In this document: piece after piece, positions 41,314-52,410 of the stretch
Numbering within the stretch: the first letter of the stretch is position 1
How the letters are laid out: every line of letters starts with the position of its first letter
Source: Globodera rostochiensis
Lineage: Eukaryota; Nematoda; Chromadorea; Rhabditida; Heteroderidae
DNA: 64,000 nucleotides
Direction: 5' to 3'
NCBI GenBank assembly: GCA_018350325.1
Contig: JAEVLN010000014.1
Coordinates: 1,514,001 to 1,578,000, forward strand
Notes under the pieces: generated by a model
Told to the model about the DNA's origin: nothing
What the model saw: the letters and a program-made list of their open reading frames with translations, nothing else
The model's database searches: none
Translations under genes and position numbers: made by a program

Positions 41314-43129
41314 CTATTCGGCATTTTTTGCCAGTCGTCTTCCGTCTTCAGTCGGTGCCGCCGCCGCCGCCGCCTTCTCGTTGTGCCATTGTCGCCGAAC
41401 CCGGTGCAAGTGTTCGTGCGCCCGTATGGAAATGTTGAGCGGGGCAAATATCGGGCGGACGGACGGCTCGCCGAACATTCCGAGCGCGGCCAGGGAGAAG
41501 TACGTGTGCAGAAGGTCCGAGTGGGAAGAGTCCTCATGTTTACGGAAGCCGCCGATCACCGTGTCCTGCATACGCAACAAAAAGGAACGCAGCACTGGCC
41601 AATCCGCCAACGGAAGGGCGTTCAGCATCTGAAAATTACAAAATTCGATGTATAAAAAAACTGTCCAATTCGAATTAAGTCAATTTCAGTTGAAATTGGT
41701 AGCATTAATGAAAGTTTGACCAAAAAAATCCAACCCAAAAAACAGAATGAGATCAATCAAAACGCCAAACACAATTCCAAACCATAACAAAGGACCGCCC
41801 GCCTAATTTTAAACAAAATGCAAACCGCCAACGTCGCGCCCACCCAAAAGGCATAGCACGAGTCGTCCGACTTGTTGGTTCGGCCGTGGAAGCCTTCTTC
41901 CTGTTTCAGCACAGCCCAACTTTTCATCCGCTCAATTTTGGCACTGGCCAACACGGAGCCGTCCCACAGGTGGCCAATTAGGCAAAGGGCAGCAACGGCA
42001 CAGAATGTTGACCCACCGTGGCTTTCGAGGGTCGGCCCTTGCGCAATGCCACCGTCGTAACTGACGGAACGTCTAACGAAGTCCAACAGAGAGGGAATGT
42101 CTGAAACAACAGACAGAACTAACAAAACAGAAAGAAGAAAAAGCCGGAAACAAACTCAGGGTTTTGAATCGATCAATTTTAATTGTGCGACAAAAAACAA
42201 ATTCAAAACAAACCAATTTGTGAGAAGTCGTCAAGGATATAGCAAATTGCACTGGCGCAAAACAGAAATCGCATGTCATTTTCGCTGGACCGGTCGACAT
42301 TTCCAAAAAAACTGAACAGATAGCAACATAAACAGTGAGTGGGAGAGGGATTCATTTCATTGACAAGCAAACAAAAATGACTTTTTAGTGTAAAATCTAT
42401 AAAATTGCACCTCCCATTCTCTCCCTGAGCCCTGGCGACACCGTTGAGGACTGCGCGACGATCCAAACGGGATAAGTCATCGCCAAGTATAAGCAAAATG
42501 CAGAGGGAAGTGTACGTTTGGGCGAGGTGAGCCGAATCGTAAGGGCAAAGGTCAGCGGAAGAGGAGAGAATAGAGCCGCGAAAACCGCCGCAACGACGGG
42601 ACGAAGAGTCCGTCAATGAAAGGTTGGTCAAAGACTTCGTATTTTTGCCTAAAAAGGTTAAGCGAAAAGAAAAATGGGGTTCGCAATGACCCCGAAAGCA
42701 AAACAGTCCCAACTCACAGTCATCAATTTGGGGGAGTTGAAGAGCATAAATCCAATCGATCACTTCCTTCCGTCTCCGTTCGTCAATGACTGTGTCCAAT
42801 TGGCCGATCAAATCCAATCCAGAGAGCATAAAAAAGAGAATTGTGGGTCTGAAAAGGAATTAATCTCATTATCGTCTCGAGACTTCTGATTCAAGCCTGG
42901 CTTTATCCATTCATCTTTGTCCAAGAAATAAGTAAAAATTTGGCAATTTTGCGGAATGGGGAAAAATAAAAGTGCTGGCCCTTTCCCTGAAATACAATCC
43001 AAACTTTGTGGTTTGAAAAACGGCGTAATCGCTCGGCAAAACATCCAGACAAATTCTTATCAGTTTAGTGTGTTTGTGTAAGAGCACAAATGACTCCCCG
43101 CAATGAGTGTCAGTCGGCAAATCATCCAT
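41314..43129 (-). CDS. Geranylgeranyltransferase type I beta subunit
   Basis: Beta subunit of GGTase-I, which attaches geranylgeranyl to CaaX proteins such as Rho and Rac in the cytosol. Starts at 43129 (MDDLPTDTHC...) and stops at 41314-41316. Conserved blocks in order: HTKLIRICLDVLPSDY; LSGLDLIGQLD with VIDWIYALQ; PYDSAHLAQTYTSLCILLILGDDLSRLDR; SENDMRFLFCASAICYIL; RRSVSYDGGIAQGPTLESHGG; GFHGRTNKSDDSCYAFWVGATL; VIGGFRKHEDSSHSDLLHTYF. The Zn ligands of the family are present: Asp and Cys of DSC in the SDDSCY block and His in DLLHTYF. It matches PGGT1B rather than the farnesyl enzyme (LESHGGSTFC, GRTNK). The C-terminus has a poly-Ala stretch encoded by a GCC/GCG-rich segment (about 41355-41375). 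At least six exons; individual limits are approximate. Confidence 0.93.
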
Positions 43130-43292
43130 TGGTCAGAAGAAACGGGAAAGGACTTTTGGAATGGTCATTAAAAATTAACATATTCGGCGGATTACCAAAT
43201 AATAAAAGGAAAAAACAATATAAATGCCATTTATTAACAGCAAAACCAAAAATATATTCATGAAAATGCCACCAAATACCACATGGATTGGT

Positions 43293-45003
43293 TTATTTGT
43301 CCTTGTACAGATCGGGGTTCTGTTTGCGCAAAATCGCACCAGGGGCCGGGTAAGGACGTTGTTGAAAGAGCTGAGATAATTCTTGTAACGAAAGTTGGGC
43401 CAAAAGCATTCTCACCGGTCCTGATGCCGTCACATCAACTCCGGTCTTCACTTCCTGGTCCTAAAGAAAAGATTGATGATGCTAACAGAGACAAAAGAGC
43501 AACAGTAAGAGCGAACAATATATTTTTTTTGAAAATTACCCTCTTGTTAAGGAAATTTTGTTTTGATTAAATAATTGCTAGCTTAAGAATGTAGTTGGCG
43601 TACCTCTCTCAATCCGGATGTCCAACCGCCCTCCGGAGCGTCACCATAAGCCGACGGGTCCATCGGATCGACGCCGCGTCTTTTGGCACGTTCTAATCGG
43701 GCAGTTGATTCTTTGTCATTGAACCAACCACCCCAAGACTTACTGAGCCGGTCACGATCAGTCAATTCGACCACCGGTCGACGGCCGCCCTCCTCATCAC
43801 TATCCGGCAATGCGAGCTCATAATCCTGAAGTGTTTACAATGGCTAATGACCTTCAGAGTCGTTTTGTCGAACTGCCCCAACCCACCTTTGTCCGTTTGC
43901 CTCTGTATCGCTCTCTTCCCTTGCGATCCGAACCCTCTCTTTCGTCCCTCTCGCGGCCCCCCTTTCTTCCGTTTCGGTCACTTTCATCGTGCTCTATTTT
44001 GCTCGTGTTCCATGTATCTGAGACAAACAACAAATTGCTAGATTATTTTCAAAAACAATGCACTTCTGGCAATTTTAGCCGCCGCTTCCGAAATAACGGC
44101 CTTCGGGTGTTTTGGGGACAGCCAACAGACCTAAAAGTGAACGGCTTCAAGACTCGTCAATTAATACATGATGAAATAACGACTTCGTCTGTCATTTGGT
44201 TCCAGTAGTAATGGCGCCGCACGCCCGCGTCGTAAATCTCGACCCAATCCTTCGGGAGCGGATAGTTCCGTAGCATTTTTTTCCGCTGCTCCAAATATTT
44301 TTCGGATAATCTCAAAATTTTTCTTTTGTACTTCGTTACTCCATTTTTCGTAGCCTACCGATTTTCCGGATAGCCTTCCTGCCAATGGTCAAAACAGAAA
44401 TCCGTGCACACGTGGATGGGAATGTGCTTGTTGGGACAACCGGGGGCACCGCCGCGATATTTCTCCCGGGAAAACTCCGATTTCTGTGGGTAAAAGCTTG
44501 CAAGTTGATAAAAAAATTCAAGCCAACCGATCCATCGTCTTGGTCGTAATTCTCAGCAAAAACTTCTTCGTCCTCTTAAAGAATAATGTCAATAACATTT
44601 ATTATGAAGTACCAACGCCCCAAAACATTACCATTCTTAGCAGGGACAATTCCACGTTTTTTGAGACGCTAAAAAAGGATTAAAACTTAAACGGTCGACC
44701 CTGGCTAACAACAAATTGGAGGCGGAAACGCAGGGTGGACCAACAATTACTACCCCAACCCCGAAATATCGCCCAAACTCTGTGTTTGCTTCTAATTAAT
44801 ACGATGATAAAATCATTGTCAGATTCGTGTTTAGCTGTCCAAGAACGCTTTTAAATTAATTTTTGAGAGGGGGTTATACAACTTAAAAACGAATGTCTTT
44901 TTTTTTACTAAATGCTGAACTTTCACCTTACAAATCAGGAACAAAAAAAACCAGAGACATCCCTTAGTACCTGCAGAAGCAAGGGAGGAAGTGATGCGGC
45001 CAT
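43293..45003 (-). CDS. pqbp-1: Polyglutamine-binding protein 1 (PQBP1), WW-domain splicing factor
   Basis: Nuclear spliceosome-associated protein that binds the U5 15-kDa protein. Exon 1 is only 33 nt (45003-44971, MAASLPPLLLQ), followed by RLKKRGIVPAKN, matching the family start. Then EDEEVFAENYDQDD, a Cys/His-containing segment (GAPGCPNKHIPIHVC, CFDHW) and a WW domain: LPKDWVEIYDAGVRRHYYWN in one exon and VCWLSPKHPKAVISEAAAK in the next (about 44130-44050). The C-terminal part has SKSWGGWFND, RRGVDPMDPSAYGDAPEGGW, DVTASGP and LFQQRPYPAPGAILRKQN. The YPAPGAIL stretch is the YxxPxxVL-type site that binds U5-15K. Stop at 43293-43295. Exons 43810-43606 and the last two are clear. One intron of about 36 nt between the Cys/His segment and the WW exon is inferred and could be placed differently. 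Confidence 0.9.
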
Positions 45004-45571
45004 AATGCTTAAAACTTATGGATTTCGCAAAAGTCTCCTCCTAAATATAGCAACCTTAGTCGAAAACAACAAATAAGTAACAACATTTCTTTCAGTCAGC
45101 TTTTCTTATCAAATAATCAAAAGATAGAATGACAAAAATAGTGCCGGATGCATGGAGTTCGGAAAAGAGCAATAAAGACGCACAGTCTGGAGCCCTTTTC
45201 TCCAGAATTTGGGTTTAATTGGGACACAAAGGGGTGGTTGAGGGAAGGGAAAGGATGCGATCGTGAGAGTTACTGGTGAGAAAGGGGACAGGTCGAGATT
45301 TAATCGCAAAAGACAGTTACTACGTCGTATAACATCGCTTTATTCATCATCCATTCGACCAACAATATTCCTCAAACCGCTCGCACTGATTGATTTTGAT
45401 CACTGATTAACACTGCTCACGAAGGTAACGACGGCCGGCTTCAGAAGTGCGCACACTAAAAATTGATAAGAAGAGAATGGAAGTAAAAACAAATCACAAC
45501 CGAATTTCCCAATAGCTAAACCAATAAAATTGTTTGATTAATAATAAATAAAAGATCCATTTGATAAAAGA
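45004..45571. other. Spacer upstream of pqbp-1, downstream of the KH-protein gene
   Basis: AT-rich 568 bases. It should hold the pqbp-1 promoter and the 3' UTR of the KH gene transcribed in the same direction. An operon is possible in principle, but the spacing is larger than the typical 100-300 bases. Confidence 0.5.
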
Positions 45572-47292
45572 CTAATCGAACCTCTGCTGGAGTAAATACT
45601 GTGCCGATTGTATTTGATGTGGAGTGCCAGTTATGGTGATTATGCGCTCTTCATTTCCATATGCATTTCCAATCTCAATACGAGCCCCAGACTCAGCGCG
45701 AATTCTGCAATCTCAGGGAAATTAGTTGTTCATTCGATAAAACGAATTGAAAAATCACCGGTTAATGCGATCTCCTCCCTTTCCAATGATTGTTCCGCCA
45801 AGTTCATTGGGGATGGTCACCTTTAAAGCCAATGTTTAAGCCTTGAACAAGCCGACGATTCGGAAAAAGCACCTGCGTCGTGGTCACTTGTTCTTGCATA
45901 AAACCGCCCGGCATTCCCATTCCAGCTGGCACACCAGGAGGTCCACGTGGTCCAAAACCTGCGTAACCCACTGAAAATTGCTTGCTCCATTCTAAGTTGA
46001 AAAATCAACCAACCTCCGCCTCCATGCATCCCTCCCATCGGTGGGCCACCCATCGGAGGCGGTGGCATTGGTCCGCTGAAACCTCCATAGCACTGCACAA
46101 TGCGCGGATCGTGGCTGCTCGGGTCATACGGTTTTGTCGGACCTTTGATTGGCACCTAAAGCACCGATTTATTTGCAATCGAATTGCACTTAAACAAACT
46201 TCGCGCATAAATTCCATCAGGTGCTTTATCGCATCAGGCATTTTGGTTCTGAAATCGTGTTTTAAATCCAGTGTAAATTTTCCATTAAATTTTACTGTTG
46301 CGTAGTAATGAGAACAACGCGATCCGTAGATTGCGGCGCGCATTCCTGGAAGACCTTGATCTGAGCTTGCATTAGCTCACGAAGCTCCTTTATTTTGCTG
46401 CCCTGTTTGCCGATAATGGCACCAGCGTGAGATTGGTGGACGATCACACGAATATCCACATCATCACGGCCTTGGTCCTGCAAAGTTTGTTCAAAATTCA
46501 AACAAAGCGAAAGGGTCAACCTCCGCGAGTTTCTCCAAAATCTCCGAAAAACAGTCAGCCAACTTCTCTTGAGCGCATACAATGGTCAAAATGCTAAAAA
46601 CAACATTTTTCACAAAAAATTCTCGATTTTGTTTTCAATTTGGTCCGGAAAGTTTGAACAGATCTCAAAATGATTTTGTTTCGACTTCAAGTCACAAAAT
46701 TCTTGGATGGAATAAACCGGTGGTGAGGCTTCGGGTGGAGTGGGTGAAGGACTTCATTGGTTTGGCGAGCGGGACGGACATTTGGGTTGGACTGACATTG
46801 TCAAGGATTCCCATTTCCCACCAAATCAGGATTTGGAGGACAGGAATGGGAGTTACCGTTCGGGAGTGCTTCGATCGGGGACGGTTACAATGGCATCGTA
46901 CTAAAGGGAGGGCTCAAATCATCCATTTAATTGGCTTATAAAATGGTAGAACGAAGAGAGAGAACAGGCGACAAGCCTTTCTTTCAAAAATATTTTTAAA
47001 AATATAAAGGTCATAAAACCAAAACGAGCATCAAATGTTGTTAGTTCAGTCCTAACCCAAGAAACTAAAAAATATTTTAAGAATTTATTTAATTAAAAAC
47101 CTTGGCGCGGAGCGATTTGATCGATTCTCCACCTTTGCCAATGACTGCGCCAGCAGATTTTGTTGGTATCAAAAGACGAAGTTCAAATTTCCCTTCGGCC
47201 AGCGCATCATTGTAGCCATCGGTGCGGTATCGCTTGGTCCCGGAAGACATTCTGCCCTGGTGATGCTCCATTGGCTCAAGCTGTCTTTTCAT
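45572..47292 (-). CDS. hrpk-1: hnRNP K-like protein with three KH domains
   Basis: RNA- and ssDNA-binding nuclear/cytoplasmic regulator of splicing and translation. Starts at 47292 with [15 protein letters not shown]1 is split: [20 protein letters not shown] in the first exon, then [15 protein letters not shown] (about 46900) and [15 protein letters not shown] (about 46590). KH2 (about 46480-46310) has [16 protein letters not shown] and [16 protein letters not shown] Gly/Pro/Met-rich linker ([24 protein letters not shown]) leads to KH3 (about 45890-45580) with [20 protein letters not shown] and [20 protein letters not shown]; the stop is at 45572-45574. The GxxG loops are GKGG, GKQG and GKGG, so all three domains look able to bind. 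The large linker seen in vertebrate hnRNP K is much shortened. Confidence 0.93.
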
Positions 47293-48182
47293 GTCCTGGA
47301 AACATTCGAATTGTAATATAAATTACAGTGAAATACACTGACGTCGGGAACAAAGAAATGAATGGAGTCCAGGATTGCTTGGTGAAGAAGGATAATATAG
47401 ACTAGAAATATAATGAACAGCAGGAGTGCCTGAATAAAAGGTAAAATTGCATACAATTAATAATGCTCAGCAATTGCAAAACTTTTTAATTTGTAGACTA
47501 AAAGGTAATACCTGGTCAGGTCCGGCTGGTCCCCCCCCCCCACCCATTTTGAAAAAATAAGATTTTTTTAGATCAATTTCTAATCCCTACCCGATTAAAC
47601 ACCCCGTTTTGGTATTTGCCTCGCTAATAGTCAGTGACGCTGCCCAAATTCTGCGCCAATGAAAACAAGTTCAATAGTAAATTTAAAACTACCATTTTGA
47701 AATTGAATGGCATAATGTTATCCAAATTTGAATAATGAAATATTTACCTAACTTTAGAGTTTTCTCTAAAATATCAGATGAATACCTTCCCTAGTCAGTG
47801 CCGCACACTTTAGTGCTAGCAATTGAAAAGGTCCGGCACTGAAGTGATCCGCCCGTGAAATTGTGCGTCAATTTCGGTCAGAATTTCGACAGTACCGGAG
47901 GATTCCGTCCCGCTTGGATTGCCCTTGGTGCTGAGGAAACAGTTTCGGCCTTTACTTCAACCCGTACCTTCTGTGAATGGGGATTCTGCTGATCGGGACA
48001 GGAAAGGAATTAATCCATTCCGAACGCAAACAAAAAGGACCATATATTTATCCGAAATCAAAAAATATCAGTTAAAATGTGTGTTAATGTCAAATTGGTA
48101 CAAATGGATTTGGATAGATTTTCAGAGTTTGGTAGCAAACGGTAAGTGACGAGGAGGAAGAAAGAGGACAAACATTTTAGTA
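47293..48182. other. Spacer between the KH-protein gene and the CCCH gene
   Basis: AT-rich, with a short C-run at 47531-47540. No supported gene. The first part lies upstream of the KH protein ATG and may contain a 5' UTR exon. Confidence 0.5.
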
Positions 48183-49543
48183 TTATTTAGCATTTTTAGA
48201 CAGATTCTTGAATGGATACGACTCGCCGAATGGATGGAAACTTTTCGCGAATTCAGCGCCACTCTGATGGGACTGGAAACGATTCGAAATGCGTGGAGAT
48301 TCAGCGCCATCAACAGAGTCCAGTGGAAGTGTGTAAGTGACGAGCTCTGAGAAAAAGCACTTAACGTCCAGCTTTTTGTCGACCAATCCTCCCTTACTTC
48401 GAATCACCGGAGGGGCGGTCGGAGAAAGGGAACGGCTGCTTTCAGTCGTAGTCGAACAGTCTTCCCAACAAGGGTCTCTAAGCGAATGAATGGGAGAAAT
48501 TTATATCCTTTTAAATTTCTAAATGTTAAGTAACAGCAGCCAAGTGCTTATGCTTGGAAATATCGTTTTATGTTTCAGAGGCCTTAATAAAAATTACTTT
48601 TTCTTTGTCTGATACGCCGCCGCACAATTTCGTTCAAAGACCATTCTGTCCGCGGTCACAAGCGGCAGATTGAAAGGCCAATGTTTGGACTTCTGTTGCA
48701 TTTGATGCGCGTTTTTCATCGAAAGCAAATAGTCGTCGGACGAAATGACTTGCCTGAATAAAGAAGAGAGAACAAATTTTGTCCCATTCCCACATTTTGT
48801 TGTTGTTAGACTTCAGAACATTAGTCCACTCACTTGCACATGCGTTGGTAGGTCTCCGTCACAAGAAGAATCAGATTGTTCAGCGTTTGCTGCTGCTGTT
48901 CGTTGTTGTTGCCGAACATGACCGATGCGTGTTCCTCCTTGATCGACTCAAAGGCAAATGGGTGCATCGATGGGTCGGTATTGTCTCTGTCATTGTTCAT
49001 CACAAAGTTGGTGGTGGTTGGCTGATGCAACAATTCGCGCTTCTCGTCCATCTCGTGGAAGAAAGAACACAGGTCGCCGGTGGGGCAGAAACGGTTCGGC
49101 CCGTAAAAATTTCGGCACGGTTTGGTCTTGTAGGCGCCCTGTCGACGACGATGGCGAAGATACTGGCTGTAAAGATGGCCAGGAATGTTGGAGAACTGAA
49201 AGGTAAACGTCGTCAAGGGCGGCCGACACCACCACCCCCCCCCCCCTTTTGTTGTACACCCTACGAATAATTTAGTTTGATAAAACCTACTTGACAAATG
49301 AAGAGACCGTTGATGCGTTTCCCCAAGCATTTCTCCAAGTCGCAAAGCTCGTGCTTAACGCCATTCCCAAACAATTAAATGTTACTTCACCAAAAGTCAA
49401 ACACTTACATGGTTCCCCATCAGGTGACGCCATTTCTCTTCATCTTCGCAATTGCTTTTCGAAGACATCGAAGGATTTGGAGAATTCGGTGGAAAAGGCA
49501 GTGGAGGCGGAATGTTGACAGTGTTGTTGAATTCTTGGACCAT
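48183..49543 (-). CDS. CCCH zinc-finger protein
   Basis: Starts at 49543 (MVQEFNNTVNIPPPLPF), stop at 48183-48185. Exon 1 is Pro/Ser-rich and ends EEKWRHLMGNH. Exon 2 (about 49345-49290) encodes HELCDLEKCLGKRINGLFICQ. The following exon (about 49200-48833) holds the clear finger, YKTKPCRNFYGPNRFCPTGD with spacing C-x9-C-x5-C-x3-H, and then a Gln- and Asn-rich stretch ending in ETYQRMCK. Two further exons (about 48750-48600 with KHWPFNLPLVTADRMVFERNC, and 48480-48186 with RSLSPTAPPVIRSKGG) finish the protein. Single CCCH fingers of this kind bind AU-rich or other single-stranded RNA. The spacing C-x9 differs by one from the C-x8 of TIS11/POS-1 fingers. The Cys-rich exon 2 may add a second, degenerate metal site. 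The orthologue is not recognised. Confidence 0.75.
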
Positions 49544-49763
49544 TATTGTGAGCAAAATTAATAAATGCGGAAAATAACGACTGAAATGGGAATTGCAAAT
49601 ATTTGTCCTCGAAAACGGTAAATGATTTCCAAATTAAATCATAGAACGGCGCCAAACCTAATGAATTATATGCCATTCGATTCCTCACGTCAAGCTGACA
49701 AATGAGTAAAAGAATCTGCAAGCATTAATGAAGAAAGTTATAGCACCTCAAAATTGACAAAAC

Positions 49764-49772
49764 CGTAAGGGC
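49764..49772. repeat. Left target-site duplication of the foldback-like element
   Basis: CGTAAGGGC, identical to 50678-50686, directly abutting the inverted-repeat array. Confidence 0.85.
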
Positions 49773-50677
49773 CGAAGCGGGCCACTACCGTCCCGCCACT
49801 ACCGTCCCGGCCATTACCGTCCCGCCACTACCGTCCCGGCCACTACCGTCCCGGGCCACTACCGTCCCGGCCACTACCGTCCCAACCAACTTTTTTGAAA
49901 CGCAAAATGTGATCTGTAAAATAAAAGTACATTCCGAATAGATTTTAGAATTTTTACATCTTTTTAAGCTTCTAATCGCATTTGAATAGTTTTTTTGCTT
50001 TTTTCCGTTTCCTGTCTGAATCCCCCCACAGCCAAATGTGTCTCGATGCCCTCAACGTTCTAAGCTAGGCTTAGGTTATTAAGCTTAGGTTATTAAGCTT
50101 AGGCCTAAGCCTAAGCCTAACGACCCCAACCCAGGGTGGCTTAGGCCTAAGTTAGGCTTATCAGACCGGCAGCCCTTTTTTCTTTTTCTATGTTTATAAA
50201 AAGTGACATTGTTCAGTTTATACTACTTTTTTTCAAATGTAGCGTCAACAATGCAATCAAGAAATAAAACCAAGCAAAACAACAAAAACTTTAACATGGG
50301 GGCTGCTTGTACAACTTCCAAAAGTTAAATGGTGACAAATTTTTTCAAATTATGTACATGTTGCAAGTTGCAACATCAATTAAAAAAGCAAAAATTACAA
50401 CGAAAACGCAATTAACGATCGAATTCATGCTTTTTGATTAATTTTTAGGCTAACTTGTTTTTGGAAGATTTTTTATTTGAAAAAATGTAATTCGGGTCCG
50501 GGGTTCGGAATTGGTCGGAACGGAGATCAAATTCGGGTTCCACTCCCCCGAATCCCTTTTTCATCTGGGACGGTAGTGGCCGGGACGGTAGTGGCCCGGG
50601 ACGGTAGTGGCCCGGGACGGTAGTGGCGGGACGGTAGTGGCCGGGACGGTAGTGGCGGGACGGTAATGACCCCTACT
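49773..50677. mobile_element. Foldback-like non-autonomous DNA transposon
   Basis: A 905-bp element flanked by a perfect 9-bp duplication, CGTAAGGGC, at 49764-49772 and 50678-50686. Each end is an array of seven tandem 14-16 bp units: (G)GCCACTACCGTCCCG on the left (49780-49886) and its reverse complement CGGGACGGTAGTGGC on the right (50571-50670). The arms therefore form long imperfect terminal inverted repeats of tandem units, as in foldback elements. The middle (about 680 bp) is AT-rich and encodes no transposase. A 9-bp duplication is usual for Mutator-like and some foldback elements; the superfamily is an inference. The tandem-unit structure superficially resembles a CRISPR array but there are no spacers. 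Confidence 0.85.
50060..50157. repeat. Telomere-like TTAGGC/GCCTAA cluster inside the foldback-like element
   Basis: Three perfect tandem GCCTAA units at 50103-50120 (complement TTAGGC, the nematode telomere repeat), flanked by GCTTAGG(TTATTAA) repeats at 50065-50102 and by further TTAGGCCTAAG and TTAGGC pieces up to 50157. The cluster is partly palindromic (TTAGGCCTAA). Confidence 0.8.
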
Positions 50678-50686
50678 CGTAAGGGC
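50678..50686. repeat. Right target-site duplication of the foldback-like element
   Basis: CGTAAGGGC, identical to 49764-49772; the intact match suggests a fairly recent insertion. Confidence 0.85.
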
Positions 50687-50809
50687 ACCTATGCCAAATC
50701 TTGAAAAAAAACTTTCATTGGAAAGATAACATTAATTGATGGAATCGTGTCGATACATTTTGAGTTATTTTCTTCAGTAAAAATTTGACACGCACTTCGG
50801 TATCCAGTT

Positions 50810-51519
50810 TAGAGCCCGGTAAAAAAAAATTTCCGGGAACGGGAACGGGGTTTTCAAAAAGAACGGGACGGGAATCCCGAACGGGAATCCCGTCTTTTTC
50901 CCGTTCCCGTAGAAATCCCGTTTAATTTTTAACGGGAATCCCGCGGGAACGGGAAAAATTTTGAAAATTTTTAAACTAAGAATTTTTTGAAATTTTTTTT
51001 GGCGGGCACTTTGCGATAAATTTCTGATATACAATTGGAGGGTCCGACAACGCCGATAGGCGCCGTCGGAAAATTTTGCATTTTTTGCTCAATTTGATAA
51101 GAGATTTGCTACCAAAATCTTAAAAATACGGTATTTTTTTAAGCTTTTGAAATCTTAATTGATTCAGAAAATCAGAAACCAACAGAATATGGCACATTTT
51201 GGGTGGGTTCGGCGGTGCCGATAGGCGCCGCCGTTAAAAAAAAATTTGAAATTTAAGCATTTTTGTGATGAAAATTGGTCCAAAATTGTTAAATTTTTGA
51301 AAACATTTCGCCAAGAAAAATAAACGGGAACGGGAAAAATACTGAAATAAAATTTCCGGGAACGGGAACGGGGTTTTCAAAAAGAACGGGACGGGATTCC
51401 CGAACGGGAATCCCGTCTTTTTCCCGTTCCCGTAAAAAATCCCGCTGGGCAAAAAAGACGGGAACGGGACCGGGATTCCCGTACTTTTCCCGCGGGAATC
51501 CCGTTCCCGCCGGGCTCTA
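50810..51519. mobile_element. hAT-like MITE, 710 bp
   Basis: Perfect 10-bp terminal inverted repeats, TAGAGCCCGG at 50810-50819 and CCGGGCTCTA at 51510-51519, flanked by a perfect 8-bp duplication ATCCAGTT at 50802-50809 and 51520-51527. An 8-bp target duplication is typical of the hAT superfamily. The inside carries two direct copies (about 50838-50935 and 51354-51440) of a segment with GGGAACGGGAACGGGG, AACGGGACGGGA and ATCCCGTCTTTTTCCCGTTC, plus two CCGATAGGCGCCG motifs. There is no transposase frame, so it must depend on an enzyme encoded elsewhere. Confidence 0.9.
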
Positions 51520-51527
51520 ATCCAGTT

Positions 51528-52410
51528 GTATACGGCAGAGCCTTCTCAAATTTTCACCATCACTTGAAAATAAAATAATGTATCGTTTTTCGGTATTATA
51601 GTTATGAGGCCCAGGATTTTTGGGAATAATTTTCAAACTTTTTCAAGTAATTTTTTTTTCAAAATTTTCGAAACTTGACCAAATTTTGGTAAGGGTAAGA
51701 AGGGAGGACTAGAAGCCTGCCTGCAAAATTTGTTACGAAATATAACCGTTAATCTGTGTTACAAGCTTTCGAAAATCGAAAAAAATTCAATGGTGGGAGT
51801 CTTAAAAAAGTTATGAGCTGTTAAACGTTCCTGAGACGGAGTTGGCCCGTTTTGCTAGGTGGGGGGGGGGGGGTGGGGGTGGGGGGACCTTTTGGAAATT
51901 TGTGGAAAATTTTTTATTCTAAAAATTGTCTGAAAATATGTTTTTTGATGCCTGGTTACGATTCGTCTAGAGAATTTAAGCGGGTTTTGAATCGGTTGTA
52001 AATATTGCCACTTTATAATATTCATAATTAATCAAAAAAAATTTGATGCCTAAGGTCCGGCACTCACTATCAGCGATCTAGATCGGAATGCCACCCATTT
52101 TCTTGGTATTTCGGAAAACATTTTAACAGATCGCGTGTTCAGCTTGGAGTTTAGTCGGATATTTTCCCCACCATTTGCATTATCTTTCGTCCCCCCCCCC
52201 CTCAAAATTCCTTATCCCACAATTTTGTTTTGGTGCACAACCACCGCTATGTATTCATTCCTACCACCCCCAACTTCCTAATCTGGTTTGTCCAGCCTTG
52301 CCCTTCATTCCTTCTTTCCTTCCTTCCTGCTACGGTCCCATAACCATTAAACGCACTTTGTCCATTATTCTCAAACCTTCCCATTCAACCAATTCTTCTC
52401 ACAACCAGCA
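51528..52410. other. AT-rich spacer, probably old repeat sequence, upstream of the collagen
   Basis: A/T-rich with many TTTTCAAA-like stretches and a G-run at about 51860-51890. It has the look of decayed repetitive DNA, but no terminal repeats were found. A C-run at 52191-52202 precedes the collagen start. Confidence 0.5.

Noticed and set aside
49780..50670. CRISPR-like short repeats
   Set aside because: The 14-16 bp units are directly adjacent without spacers and form inverted arms with a target duplication, so a foldback transposon fits better.
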